64,000 nt of DNA from Aulostomus chinensis (Eukaryota; Chordata; Actinopteri; Syngnathiformes; Aulostomidae). The notes under the pieces were generated by a model that saw only the letters and a program-made list of their open reading frames with translations, searched no databases and had not been told where the DNA came from. How positions within the stretch are numbered: the stretch's first letter is position 1; each line of letters starts with the position of its first letter. Positions 10,540 through 20,889 of this stretch are shown here, piece after piece. Location: contig JBBMOA010000008.1 in NCBI GenBank assembly GCA_037954235.1, positions 533,501-597,500 on the forward strand. The letters run 5' to 3'. Position numbers and translations under genes: made by a program.

Positions 10540-10610
10540 GCGAGAGAGAGAGAGCGAGAGAGAGAGAGAGAGAGAGCGAGAGAGCGAGAGAGAGAGAGAG
10601 AGAAAGGAAG
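10540..10610. repeat. (GA)n microsatellite
   Basis: GAGAGAGCGAGAG repeats followed by GGAAGGAAGG. Confidence 0.9.
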
Positions 10611-11590
10611 GAAGGAAAGAACAAAGATGAACTCAAAAATGTGTGTGTGTTACCACACTTGTGCAGTATCAATAACCGGTAACAACTTCATGAGAGGTCA
10701 CAGTTATTAATAACTAACATCAATAAATAACGTATAATTCTATGTAATTTATGCTAATTACAGGACTTCGTCACATAAACAGAGCATTCATAGACTGGAA
10801 TCCTTACTTGACCCGGTGGAGCGGTAAGGGATTCGATCTCCGTGTTCCGGAGCGCAGTTCGGCTCGACTCGGAAGGCAGCAGAGCGGCGGCGGGACAGCC
10901 TGCAAGGTCTGCTGGAGTTACTGGTGGGAAGGATGAAGACGCTGGGATGGGCTTTCTCCTGGGACCAGTTCACGCGGGTTGCGTGGCTCGACGGTGGCTT
11001 CTCTGGACGAGTGAACAGGAGGGAGAGAGTTGTCCTTCTGGAGTCTCTGTCATCGCTGCACTGTACTCGAGGTCCGAGGTGGAGAACCGGAGGGTGGGAT
11101 CTTCTTCAAGACTTGCGAACCACCCAAGGGAAGACAACCACCGAGAGAAGAAGATCACCGAGAGGCGAAAATCACCGAGAGAGGATATCACCGAGAGAGT
11201 CTCCTTCGCGCTCAAGTGTTTGTATCTGGAGGCCGTTGATGTCACTTCCTGTGGGATGATACTGGCTCTCAGCCAATAGCATTTCACAGGTTCTTGGATC
11301 TGTTCAGAGACCAGAGTTCTCAGAGGGGGGCCAATGGCCGGAGTCATAAACTCACTTTACGACTATTGTCTGAGAACATGTGGTCACTTGAATTCAGGCT
11401 TTGAAAAGGGGTGTTAGGCCTCACAGGCCGAAAGCCTTTCAGCTGGACTGATTGTCACATCTCTGAATTAATCTCTTGGTCTGGTTGAGTTGGCACAACA
11501 GTCATAACCCAAGATGTTAAATTTCAGAACATGAAAATAAAGCTATATGATCCCCAACAAAGCCTAAAGAACATCCCTTCCCAGTATTTA
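10611..11590. other. Unassigned GC-moderate sequence with a small GAGA tandem repeat
   Basis: 11,140-11,205 holds about four copies of a 15-18 bp ATCACCGAGAGARG unit. Open frames of up to 145 codons cross the block in several frames on both strands, and none resembles a known family. The whole 9.9-11.6 kb block could be an unidentified repeat, because it has sharp compositional changes but no recognisable gene. Confidence 0.3.
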
Positions 11591-11983
11591 ACAGTTAATT
11601 TGATATTTTGTTGTGCCTCGACATTATAGAGGTACAACCAGTGGAAGGGGAACAACCTGCATTATCAAATGCTATGAAGGTGAAGATGAAAATCCCTGCA
11701 GGGAGCTGGAAACATGAGATTTCACTGTGGTGGGCGGTTGTTATCAGCCATTACAAACCTGAACGTGTTCCACATAAGTGCTGCTTAGGTTTAGAGATGT
11801 GCTTCTCTGGTGTGCTCCAGGTTGGGGATCATACTTGACAATTATGAGAAAAGACCTGAGGGAGTCAAGAGTGTGGTAAATTAAAGTGCAACCCCTAATA
11901 CTTCAAGGCTACTGCGTTTAAATATGTCATTCAGCCACCTGTCATCTTGGAACTGCGTCTTCTAATTGAAGCAAGTAGTCACG
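11591..11983. other. No gene recognised
   Basis: Nothing identified on either strand. Confidence 0.35.
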
Positions 11984-11985
11984 TG

Positions 11986-12460
11986 TGTGACGTGCGGGGT
12001 GAGCAGAAGGACCCAGGAGCGGAAACATTCAGGGTTAACAAAGGGTTATTTATAAGGTGAGCGTGAGTCCAACAATAAGGGTTCCAAGAAAAACACAAGA
12101 CAACGGGGAAGTGCTGGGTAGTGAGGGCTTGGGGCGGCACTGGAAGACACACGAGAGGAGAGACACGGGTTACTCAGATAGTCACTGGGGATATTCACGG
12201 AGATCTCAACGTTACCACAAACAAGAGGCGCCTGGTCGGTACCGCGTGGGTAATCAGTATACTCTGGCGTTGAGGAGTGTCACCGCTGGTCTTAAGAAGG
12301 CTTGATGTATCAGGAGAAGCAGGTGATACCAATTACTCCTCAATGCCGTCGGGGGAGGGGAGCCAAAAGGAGACAAAAGAAAGTTAACAAACAACACAAC
12401 GAACCAACACAGGAAACAAGCTGCCAAAATAAAAGCACCGGAAACCAAACCATAACAACA
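11986..12460 (-). mobile_element. Possible solo Ty3/Gypsy LTR
   Basis: Read on the minus strand, the block starts TGTTGTTATGG (12,460) and ends CACGTCACACA (about 11,986), so it has TG...CA ends. Near the 3' end is an ATAAATAACCC polyadenylation-like stretch followed by a C-rich tail (CTCCTGGGTCC), a layout I know from fish Gypsy LTRs. No target duplication or internal region was found, so this rests on layout alone. Confidence 0.42.
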
Positions 12461-12980
12461 TGATCAGTATAAAGGAGTAATAATCATGATTAATGGAGAC
12501 ATAAAGTCACATGACTCATACTTTTCAAACCATCTATTAACACATAAAGTCACAGCAAACAACAATGAATGACCAAGAACACACAAACATCAGCTCATTT
12601 GGTGCTTGAACTATCCAGCCAGCCAGCCAGCCATTTTCTACCACTTTTCCATCAAGGGTCGTGGGGGGTCTGGAGCCTATCCCAGCTGACATTCAGGACA
12701 CTTTTGTATGCCTGAATCAACCAGATCTATCAGGTAAAGCGTTTAAACTGACCTGTTGGTAATATCGTAGAAGACTGTGGCCATTATTTATTCTCATTGG
12801 AGCGAAGGGGAATAATTGATTTGAACTGTGTGAATTCAAAACATAACAATTTCATGGCTTAAAAAGGACTTAACTGAGGTGCGCTGTGGCTAATCTACAT
12901 TTACAGAAACTATGTGTATTGATGTTGTTTGGTGCTGTGTGTTTTGTGGTTCTGTTCACATTGAAAGGTGTTTCCTTTAT
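12461..12980. other. Unassigned, with a SINE 3' scrap
   Basis: 12,615-12,690 (CCAGCCAGCCAGCC, then GGAGCCTATCCCAGCTG) matches the 3' end of the ATGG-tailed SINE on the minus strand. The remainder shows nothing recognisable. Confidence 0.4.
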
Positions 12981-13308
12981 AGCTTCAGACAGAGGTCTCG
13001 TCTCTGTCTTTTTGGACCTCAGTGCTGCATTTGACACCATCGACCACAGCATCCTGCTACAGAGACTAGACCATGAAACTGGGATTAAGGACCTGCCCTA
13101 AAATGGTTTAAGTCCCACTTATCAGACAGGTTTCAGTTTGTTAATGTTAATAAGGACCATTCAGAGTACAGCAGAGTCACATATGGTGTACCACAGGGTT
13201 CAGTTTTAGGACCAATTCTCTTCACTCTTTACATGCTCCCATTAGGTGACATAATCCGGAAGCACTCGATCAACTTCCACTGTTATGAGGACGACACACA
13301 ACTCTACT
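12981..13308 (+). pseudogene. L2 LINE reverse-transcriptase fragment
   Basis: Plus-strand L2-type RT core without ends. The motifs are SVFLDLSAAFDTIDHSILLQRLDH (12,995-13,070), a frameshift near 13,095, then GVPQGSVLGPILFTLYMLPLG (13,188-13,250) and FHCYEDDTQLYW (13,275-13,308). The catalytic box, normally YADD, reads YEDD here. The fragment is cut at both ends, and the right cut is directly followed by the Gypsy leader. RT copies element RNA into DNA; this scrap is inert. Confidence 0.75.
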
Positions 13309-13323
13309 GGTCGATGGAGCCTA

Positions 13324-13708
13324 CGCCAGCATCACTACGTCATCAGCTTTCACCTCTGCTGGCGCTCTGAAAGATTTCCTCTCTGTTTCTAATGCATGTC
13401 TGCAATTCTAACTTCCTGAACAATGCAAGCTAAACATAGGACTAAATTCAACACTGCGCAATCACTAAATGAACAACTACAATCATCAACTGGCTTCACT
13501 CTAAATTTAAATAACAACATGGAAAATGGCACTAACAGGACCTCAAGGTGGAGGTCAAGCGGCGTACAGCTGCCCTCTGGAGGAGTGCCGGCCAGACAGG
13601 TGGGGGTCAGGGAGAGGGGAACCTGACGGAATTTGGTCAGTGGGTGGCGGCAGTCATGGGCAGCACCTCTGTGGGGGCATTGTCGCTGCCACCCATGCTG
13701 ACTCCGAG
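13324..13708 (+). mobile_element. Ty3/Gypsy leader and gag start, plus strand
   Basis: Direct counterpart of the minus-strand sequence at 660-1045. It includes the same palindrome (CGCCAGCA 13,324-13,331, TGCTGGCGC 13,357-13,365), the untranslated leader, and the first roughly 55 codons of gag (near VEVKRRTAAL, 13,545-13,700). It breaks off at ACTCCGAGAG (13,708), where Harbinger sequence begins, so it is a truncated, chimeric remnant. Confidence 0.68.
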
Positions 13709-14354
13709 AGATTCATCTGTGCATCATAGATGAACTGCACATTGATGGAGTGGAAACCCTTACGATGAACATAAGCGTGTTCCTCATGGGACGGCGCTTT
13801 TATGAGTGCAGTCAATGGCTCCCATTACATAGAGAATCCGGCTATTGCTGCAGATTGCACTTTAATATTGACCCGTTCAACTGCACTGGAAGGGAATTTA
13901 ATGTACCTGCGGATGAGGCGGATGATCAGGTCCACCACCAAGGGCATGGCCCGGCTGAGGGTCGACTGGCTCACCCCAGAATGATCCGCCATCTCTTGCT
14001 GGAAGGAGCCAGTGGCCAAGAAGCCGAGCGTGCTCAGCACCAGTGTCAGCACTGGCACAGCTCTGCTCCTGGCGGTTCTGCGCTGGGGCGCCGGTCGCAG
14101 CTTCTCACAAATTTGCAGGAGGGTGGCCCGCGGTAGCTGGAACCGGCTCATCGGCCACTTGCCAGAATTGTGGAGCAAGTCCTCCCGCTCCCTGAAATGT
14201 CGCTCTCGTCTGGTTGCACCGTTCGCCATGTCCTCCAACAGCGCAAGTGCTGCCATTGTTGAAAGTTGCACATTCAGCACAATCGTGAAGGCTCTTTTAT
14301 AGCCGCCTAAGTAATGCCAACAGGTGTTTGTGTTGATGGCTTTTTTATGCCTGA
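13709..14354 (-). pseudogene. PIF-Harbinger (HARBI1-like) transposase fragment
   Basis: A 151-codon minus-strand frame from 14,280 encodes the N-terminal half of a HARBI1-like transposase. It has a MAALALLEDMANG start region, HFREREDLLH, a PRATLLQICEKL helix, the family motif LGFLATGSFQQEM (near 14,010), GVSQSTLSRAM (near 13,970) and RRYIKFP (near 13,910). The frame stops near 13,825, after which FHSINVQF of the catalytic region is visible near 13,745. The internally deleted element at 2030-2685 matches both ends of this sequence but lacks the middle, so this copy shows the longer state. The left edge is fused to Gypsy gag. The right edge stops at about 14,354, before any terminal repeat. Confidence 0.75.
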
Positions 14355-14502
14355 TCTCGGTGCAGGGAGCCCTCAGGGCAGCTCAGGAATCATCCGTGAT
14401 AGCCAGGAGCCTTGCAGTGGGCTGCGGGCGAAGGGCAGGTTGGCCGCCCTCCTGCTCAACCACGGTCAGATCCAGCCCTCACCCCAGCTATGCAGATGCC
14501 AC
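14355..14502 (+). other. Left flank of the provirus, possibly Gypsy 3' repeat sequence
   Basis: GC-rich, no gene. Removing the provirus joins it directly to the proline-rich repeat sequence at 18,391, so both flanks were once one sequence, possibly the variable 3' region of a Gypsy element. Confidence 0.35.
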
Positions 14503-14875
14503 TGTAAGGGAAATTCTCTGTGTAGATCATTGAGAGTTGCTAATTCTCTGAAGAATCACCGACTCGGTGTGATGAATCAAGTCTCTTTAATGCATGCAGC
14601 ATGGAGAGAAGACTGCTGAGTGTTCTCTGCTGATCTGTACAATGTCCCAAGCTTTTATACCATTAACAACAAAGGGCAGATGGTTTCCCCATCAAAGCAA
14701 TGACTATAGGGTATAGGAAATAACACCCGTCAAATATTTGCCTCTCAACTCCCCCCTTCATCCTGTTTGATTGCCCTTTTGTGCCTTGAGGTCAGGGTGG
14801 CCACAGGAACTCATAAAATACTTCCTGAGACTACTACCTATGACCTGTGACCTCTCTAATAAGTCAATTCCTACA
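14503..14875 (-). repeat. 3' LTR of the provirus
   Basis: TG...CA ended, 373 bp. On the minus strand it has TATAAAAG (plus 14,652-14,659) and ATTAAA (plus 14,586-14,591), giving a normal U3-R-U5 order. Nearly collinear with the 5' LTR and with the solo LTR at 6116. Confidence 0.9.
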
Positions 14876-14887
14876 TTCCTCTCTTTT
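14876..14887 (-). promoter_or_regulatory. Polypurine tract of the provirus
   Basis: Minus-strand AAAAGAGAGGAA sits directly before the TG of the 3' LTR, where retroviruses prime plus-strand synthesis. Confidence 0.75.
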
Positions 14888-15299
14888 GACACAATGTGTC
14901 AACAACACATATTTAAGAATTACATTAAATCTTAATTCTGACAAATCATTGATAACAGACCCAAGGAGGGAAGAAGGAAAAAAACAAAAAACAAAACCAG
15001 AACAAAACCAAAACCAAAGCAAACCATAGTTACACAAACTCATTATCCACTGTTTTATCTCGGCTGTTTTGATGTCATCTTCTCCTGGGGTCTCTTGATG
15101 CTGTACTGGTGGCATACCAATGCCACTCCTCCCTTTTGTGTGTCCTTGCGCCCTCGATGGTAAGTGTCCATTGACATCATTATGAGGAAAAAATGTTATT
15201 CTAGATAGAGGCGGGTAGTTGCAACATGGGGGAGACAGGTGAGAGCAGCAGATTTTGCAACAGTATCTGAGGCTGCATTACCCTGTGACACTGGGTCAG

Positions 15300-15728
15300 C
15301 TAACCCCATGTGAGCTGGACATTAGCATACTGCTCTTGAGGCTGGTAGCAGTAATGCAGACAGAAAATTAATAATAAGAGCAATGGGTTTACCTGTGGAG
15401 GTAAGGAAACCACAGTTTTTGCACAATGCATGGAAGTTATGGCAAACATTAAATGCATATTGAGAATGTGGACTGTAACAACTTGTCCTTTACCTGGAAT
15501 GAAAGCCCAGGTTAGTGCAAACAATCCACATCCAAGTGTAACATTTACCATTGAAAGTGACAGCAAACCAGAATTGTGAGTCAGGGTGAACAGGAATGAA
15601 ACCAACAAGAATCTGCCGGACCCTGTGACATTAGCGTTGACAGTTGGAGCTGGATGTTGAACAGCTTCATTTACTGCCCTCAGATCTTGGACTGGTCTCC
15701 AACTTCCATTTGGTGTCTTTACAGGCAA
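15300..15728 (-). pseudogene. Proviral frame: pol fragment joined to a hydrophobic segment
   Basis: A 142-codon minus-strand frame. Its first roughly 30 residues carry the retroviral RT motif around WRPVQDLRAVNEAV (near 15,690). The rest is hydrophobic and shows no further RT motif. The abrupt change marks an internal deletion that removed most of pol. I cannot assign the hydrophobic part; remnant envelope leader is one possibility. The product would have no polymerase activity. Confidence 0.6.
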
Positions 15729-15989
15729 GAAGGGGTGTTACATGGTGAATCAGGGCATCCCACAATGGCACTTTGATTTATGACCCTCAGGTGTGTGCAT
15801 GTGTCCAGATGTAACAACTACCACCTTGATTCTTCAGGGACAGGAATCAATTTAGGTGGTGGTTCAGCTTCTAATGTTAATTGCATGCATTGATGATATG
15901 TGATAAGTGGTTTATCAGCATTGCTATGAGTGTCAGGGTGTGTACTTATGTTAATGTGCTGCTCAATGCTCTGACCTGCCTCCGCTGTC

Positions 15990-16900
15990 TCCTATGGTTG
16001 TGTCACTGGGAGTCCGGGAGAATGGACAGACAGTTCTTCAGGTGGCGCATGCAGCCAGGAGTCATCTTGTTGGAAGTTGTCTGGGGTAGCACAGGTACTT
16101 GAGATGTGCCCATAGCCTTCGCATTTGTAGCATCTCAACCTGCCATCCGTCCGCCCTGGACCTACAGGCTGTGGATTCATTCTTTCTCTTCCTCTGCCTG
16201 TCTGGTGAGACCTTTGTCTTTGGTGTTGGTAGCGCCCCTGCTGGTAGACAACAACTGATGCATAGCTGTGACCCATTTCTCACCTCCAGTCTTTTGTGGA
16301 TCAGGTAGCTCCTCAGCCATTTCCTTCAGTTCATCTGGATGCCATGGCCTGTACACAAACACCTCTGGATCCCAATGTGCATGTGCATCATCCCCGTTGG
16401 TCACGGTTGGGGGTTGGGAAACATCATCATAGGCATTTGGGGTACACCCCCTTTATCTTCTTGACTCCGTAACCAGTAGTTGAGAGATGCTGCTCTAGGT
16501 TTCTTGGGAGAAACAATGTCAGTCTGCTGGGTTTTTGGAGTCAGAGAGAGAACTGACAGGTCAGGGTACAGTAGCAGTTGCAGTAGTGGTCCTTTGTAGA
16601 GAAGTGTTTTCTGGAGGAGGGGCTGCAGGCGTGGAGACAGCATATGGAGGAGGACGAGCCATTTCTTCATTTCTAACCCTACATTTTTTTCCTCTTTCTT
16701 TCACACGTACTCTCTCCTTTCATTTCTTGCTTCAACATCAATCCTGTTACCGACTTAGCTTCTTCTCTTTCCCACCTTTGATAAGCTTGCCAGTCCATCT
16801 TTGTCTTCCCTACTTCCTTTCCCTTCATGTGTTCTTCTAACAATACTCTACACCTTCTTAAACAATCAGTGCTCAATGTGCCTTTCAATGGAAACACCTC
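15990..16900 (-). pseudogene. Proviral gag, frameshifted
   Basis: Several minus-strand frames together resemble a retroviral gag. There is a basic, charged matrix-like part (16,897-16,680), a proline/lysine-containing linker (near 16,500), a capsid start with the YRPWHPDELKEM motif (near 16,340), and a nucleocapsid-like region with one CCHC zinc knuckle (C-x2-C-x4-H-x4-C, RCYKCEGYGHISSTC, near 16,100-16,140). The pieces lie in different frames, so no continuous protein is encoded. Gag builds the particle in an intact virus. Confidence 0.68.
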
Positions 16901-17479
16901 CTGAGTAACACAGAGTCAAAGTGGAACATCCTCAACCACATTTATTCCCCATTTTTCTACCATTATTTTAGCAGGACCTGTAAGAGGGTCAGGTTTTAGT
17001 TTCCCTGTTTTGTTCCCCATAATTCTACCCGTCTCACTACTGGGACAGGAGTGCTTTAGACTCTCAATGGGCTCATCAGTCACACAGATTTATTCCACAA
17101 TCGCCCTGATCTTCCCATACAAGTATGGTTGGATCTTATCATCCACACACTACCTTTGAGTAACTCTTTCAGCCGGGTGGTTTGGATGACAAAGTCTGAG
17201 CAACGCACCCCTTTAGTATGAGAACATACTAGACACTGAATGAGTCACCACAAAGTTTATTTCTTATTATTCTCACAGGTTCTTCACTCATACGCCCATT
17301 TTATTGTGATGGGACACCCTATATATGATATATAATGTTAGTATATTATTACTATATATTTAATGACCTTAGCATCAACCGCTCTTCTTTTCATCTCAGT
17401 TTATATCTATAAGGATTATCTAGAGCTCCTCACTATTTCTTAATAACACATAAGACATACGAAGACAAACACACAGCGT

Positions 17480-17486
17480 TGTAAAC

Positions 17487-17517
<31 letters not shown>

Positions 17518-17575
17518 CATATGTATGTACATGTATACACATAAACATATATATATATATATATTTATATAAAAT
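17480..17575. repeat. (TA)n-rich microsatellite in the proviral leader
   Basis: Interrupted TATATA/ACATATATAT runs. Confidence 0.85.
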
Positions 17576-17670
17576 GAGCTCTTTTCACGTGAATCATGAT
17601 TTCAACAGCCTCTTTCTGCTTCGATATCTCTCGTCTTTTTTAGTTTTTTGTTTTCTTTTTACCTCCAACT

Positions 17671-17765
17671 TCCAAGACTACACAAGAATTATATGGAAGC
17701 GTTCCCAAGACTACACAAGAATTATATGGAAGCGTTCCCAAGACTACACAAGAATTACATGGGAA
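17671..17765. repeat. 33-bp tandem repeat, three units
   Basis: Three copies of a unit beginning CCCAAGACTACACAAGAATT, the last diverging after ATTACATGG. It lies between the primer binding site and gag of the provirus (minus strand). Confidence 0.88.
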
Positions 17766-17995
17766 CTCACGGTTGCGACCACACAGGAATTACACAACTC
17801 GTGTAGAGATTGATTCATAACACCATACTTACTCATTAAAAAATAGATGGAGCGTCTGCTGTCCGCCACCTGCTCTTGACCTCAGGAAGGATCCTGTCCT
17901 CCGTTTGTCGGAGCGGAACTTTCCCTGAGTCGTATGAGACTCCTGCCTGCAGTTGACCCTCAGTCCAGGTGCAGGCGTAAGTCAGCAGAGCGTCC

Positions 17996-18013
17996 ATCCC
18001 ATCCTCGTCGCCA
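17996..18013 (-). promoter_or_regulatory. Retroviral primer binding site, tRNA-Ser(GCT) type
   Basis: The plus strand reads ATCCCATCCTCGTCGCCA, which equals the last 18 bases of vertebrate tRNA-Ser(GCT) including CCA, as I remember that tRNA. The minus-strand (element sense) sequence is therefore a perfect 18-base complement. It lies 4 bases inside the 5' LTR, as expected. Confidence 0.82.
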
Positions 18014-18017
18014 AATA

Positions 18018-18390
18018 CGTAAGGGAAATTCTCCTTGTAGACCGCTGAGAGTTGCTAATTCTCTGAAGAATCACAGACTCGGTGTGATGAATCAAGTCTC
18101 TTTGATGCATGCAGCATGGAGAGAAGACTGCTGAGTGTTCTCTGCTGATCTGTACAATGTCCCAACCTTTTATACCATCAACAACAAAGGGCAGATGGTT
18201 TTCACATCAAAGCAATGACTATAGGGTATAGGAAATAACACCTGTTAAATATTTGCCTCTCAACTCCCCCCTTCATCCTGTTCGATTGCCCTTTTGTGCC
18301 TTGAGGTCAGGGTGGCCACAGGAACTCATAAAATACTTCCTGAGACTACTACCTATGACCTGTGACCTCTCTATTAAGTCAATTCCTACA
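18018..18390 (-). repeat. 5' LTR of the provirus
   Basis: 373 bp. The inner terminal base pair is changed (CG instead of TG on the plus strand at 18,018). TATAAAAG is conserved (plus 18,167-18,174), but the ATTAAA signal has become ATCAAA. Confidence 0.88.
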
Positions 18391-19190
18391 CCACCCGCGG
18401 ATGCCATCCCTGTCTCGGCTTCGGGGGCCCTGGTGGACGCCATTCCTGTCCCAACACCGAGGGTCCTGGCGGTCATCACTCCTGTCCCAGTGGCTGCCGC
18501 ACCTGTTTCGCCACCAAGGGTCCGGGCTGGCGCCATTCCTGTGCACGCGCCGAGGGTCCTGGTGGGCACTACTCCTGCTTCGCCGAGGGTCCTGGCGGGC
18601 ATCACCCCTGTCCCGGCAGCTGCCACTCCTGCTTCACTGCCAAGGGTCCTGGCTGGTGCCATTCCTGTCCCGGCACCTAGGGTCCTCGTGGGTGCAACTC
18701 CTGCTTTTCCGAGGATCCTGGCGGGCATCACTCCTGTGTCACCGAGGGTCTGGGTTGCCCCCACTGCAACTGCTCCTGCTTCTGTTCCTGTGGTCTCTGG
18801 CGACATCGCTCCTGTGGTCTCTGGCAACGCCTCTCCTGCTCCTGCTCCGAGGGTCCAGGCAGACCCCTCTACTGCTCCTGCGGCTCTTCAAGACACCTTG
18901 GGCCACCCCCCCGGACTCTCTGTGCCTTGTTTCGGGGCCCGGGGCTGCCCCCCTGACTTCCTGTGGTCTACGCGCCCCCTGAGCCGCCCCCCAGACTCTC
19001 TTTGCCTCGTTGCACAGCCCCCAGGCTGCCCCCCTGACTTCCCGTGGTCTACGCGGCCCCTGAGCCGCCTCCTGACTCTGTGCCTCGTTGTGCAGCCCCC
19101 AGGCTGCCCCCCTGACTTCTTGTGGTCTACGCGGCCCCTGAGCCGCCCCCTGACTCTGTGTCTCGTTGCTCAGTTGGTGGTTGGTCCTTT
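18391..19190 (+). repeat. Proline/alanine-rich coding-like repeats, probable Gypsy 3' region
   Basis: A plus-strand frame stays open across the block (with the LTR upstream it runs 18,253-19,284). Two tandem systems are visible: units of about 125 bp marked by GCGG(G/T)CATCACTCCTGTC at about 18,469, 18,596 and 18,720, and units of about 80 bp marked by CTGACTTC(C/T)(C/T)GTGGTCTACGCG at about 18,953, 19,034 and 19,112. The translation is a PVPAPRVLAG-type repeat and then PPGCPPDF repeats. I recall similar proline-rich repeats between integrase and 3' LTR in fish Gypsy elements, but no pol sequence is attached here, so that origin is an inference. Confidence 0.5.
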
Positions 19191-19633
19191 GTGTCTTCTT
19201 GCCCTACAACACACATATACATACAATAGAATACATGTTACGAGACCCATCATGCACCAGTTCATATTTACCTCTCTGCCATAGGTCATAGATTTAAACT
19301 AGCACGCCTGAGGGTTGTACACCTTACAATAAGGACAACACAAAACAATACATTAAAGCTCCTCCATTTAGATCTGTAGCTTCTAGAAATGTCATCACAA
19401 CCAAAACATGATGATACACTTTCAGAACTTCAAATGATGAAGTTTCTCATTCGGTAGTAGTCCTTTAGTTTTATTTTAAAATTTATCATGTTCTTCTGTT
19501 GAGTAATATAATTTCAGTTTTTTTTAAGCGCCCACCTCTGTGAAACAAGTGCATCAATTTCCTGGATTATGTGCTGAGCCCCCACTTGTACTGTCTATGT
19601 GTATACCTATGACTGCAGTCCAGCCCACAGAAA
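19191..19633. other. No gene recognised
   Basis: AT-richer sequence with short frames only. Confidence 0.35.
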
Positions 19634-19985
19634 CATCCATCCATCCATGTTCTCCCTCTTCTCCTTTTCAGGGTGGTGGGGGTGGAGCCTATCCCAGCAG
19701 CCTTCCCCCTGGACAGGTCACCAGTCCATGGCAGGGCCAACACATAGAGACAGACAACCATTGGCTCTCCCAGCCACGCCTACGGTCAATTTAGAGTCTG
19801 GATTAACCTGGTCCCCTCTTGATGTCTTTGGACTGTGGAGGAAGCTGGAGTACCAGAGAGAACCCAGCAGGAACAGGGAGAACATGGAGACTCACCCAGA
19901 AAGACGCCGTGCTGCAGCCGGGGCTCCACCCACAACCTTCTTGCTGGGGGGCCACAGTGAGGACCACTGCTCCACCGGGCCTCCC
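19634..19985 (-). mobile_element. tRNA-headed SINE with ATGG tail, copy 1
   Basis: On the minus strand it starts GCCCGGTGGAGCAGTGGTCC (A-box-like) near 19,985, has a decayed B-box region (GTGGGTGGAGCCCCGG), a conserved body (TTCCTCCACAGTCCAAAGACATC), and ends GGGATAGGCTCCACCCCCACC followed by a short (ATGG)n tail at 19,634-19,648. Homologous to 25,088-25,373 and 58,221-58,633. Confidence 0.7.
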
Positions 19986-20340
19986 AGGATCTATAAGTCA
20001 GTGCTACCAGTGCTACCAGTGCTGCATTTCATAATGATACAAGTAGTCAAACTTTGTGCCTTTATGGGAATATCTGTGTTTTTACATGAGGTTTATCAGT
20101 CACTTCACTTCAAAAAATTGAAATACATTTGCCTTGATAAAGAAAAACTTTGAAGCAGTAAAACGGAAATAAGAAACACTGTTTCACACTGAAGATCCAG
20201 GCAGCAAACGCACTTGACTGTCTCACAAACATCTGCAGTCCTGTCAACAAGTTCACTCAAACAATGTTGAACCTCTGATTAACAGCAACATTCCAAATGA
20301 AGTGGAATAAGTGTTGCAAGTCTTTGAGCTCTGTTCCAAG
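19986..20340. other. No gene recognised
   Basis: Nothing supported on either strand. Confidence 0.35.
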
Positions 20341-20889
20341 TCAAGTCTCAGATTTCAGCAAGTGCTCATCTACTGCTGGACTGCTAGGAATGCAGTGGCT
20401 CCATCTGAAGAATTCCAGGAATGTCTGGACCATCAGCCTCCTAAAAACACCCAAAGATTCCTCTCCACATTTCCAGCCCATCGAACAGGTTGTCACTGTC
20501 CTGGGAGTGTGCAGACCAATACATGTCCTTGGAGTATTTGGAGGGTGGGGTTTAGTTTTGACTTGGAGTTGACTCTTCATCCTAATGTCCAACCTGACGA
20601 CCCCAGGTGACTCACGTCTCTCTTCACTGGAAGTTGTTGCTTCCTCACTTGGTGATTTCTCCTCTTCTTCCCATCTTCGAAAAACAGCAAAATCCTTCTC
20701 GGTTCTTCCAAGTAAGCCAGAGCATGAAATGCAAATCCAATCGACAGACTCATCTTTCCAAGGTGTTAACCTGACTTCCTGGTATGCTGGAGTTTCTTTT
20801 ATGCTGAAATTTGTTTTACAATAATGGAGAAAATCATGTAAACAAGAGCGCCAGTTTACACAGCTACGACACCATATATTCAGATTCAT
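20341..20889 (-). CDS. Unrecognised 182-codon open frame
   Basis: One of the few long frames here that is neither a transposon protein nor low complexity. It starts MNLNIWCRSC, has a charged central part (RRWEEEEKSPSEEATTSSEERRES) and a hydrophobic, cysteine-containing end. I do not recognise a domain. There is no splice context or neighbour to support it, and a 182-codon frame can arise by chance in 64 kb, so it is listed as a possibility only. Confidence 0.15.
   Translation of the reverse strand: MNLNIWCRSCVNWRSCLHDFLHYCKTNFSIKETPAYQEVRLTPWKDESVDWICISCSGLLGRTEKDFAVFRRWEEEEKSPSEEATTSSEERRESPGVVRLDIRMKSQLQVKTKPHPPNTPRTCIGLHTPRTVTTCSMGWKCGEESLGVFRRLMVQTFLEFFRWSHCIPSSPAVDEHLLKSET

Larger units (their letters stand above)
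14503..18390 (-). mobile_element. Deleted endogenous retrovirus with two LTRs
   Basis: A minus-strand provirus of 3,888 bp. Both LTRs are 373 bp (18,390-18,018 is the 5' LTR, 14,875-14,503 the 3' LTR). The flanks are CCAC at 14,499-14,502 and CCAC at 18,391-18,394, a 4-bp target duplication. A primer binding site complementary to the 3' end of tRNA-Ser(GCT) lies at 17,996-18,013, and a polypurine tract adjoins the 3' LTR. Internal coding capacity is reduced to a broken gag, a very short reverse-transcriptase piece and a hydrophobic frame. The size, well under half that of a full provirus, implies that most of pol and env is deleted. By eye the LTRs differ at about 16 of 373 positions, so this is not a recent insertion. 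It has no coding capacity for an infectious product. Confidence 0.88.

Noticed and set aside
13924..14302. Plus-strand frames over the Harbinger relic
   Set aside because: Antisense of the HARBI1-like transposase; no family resemblance in the plus frame.
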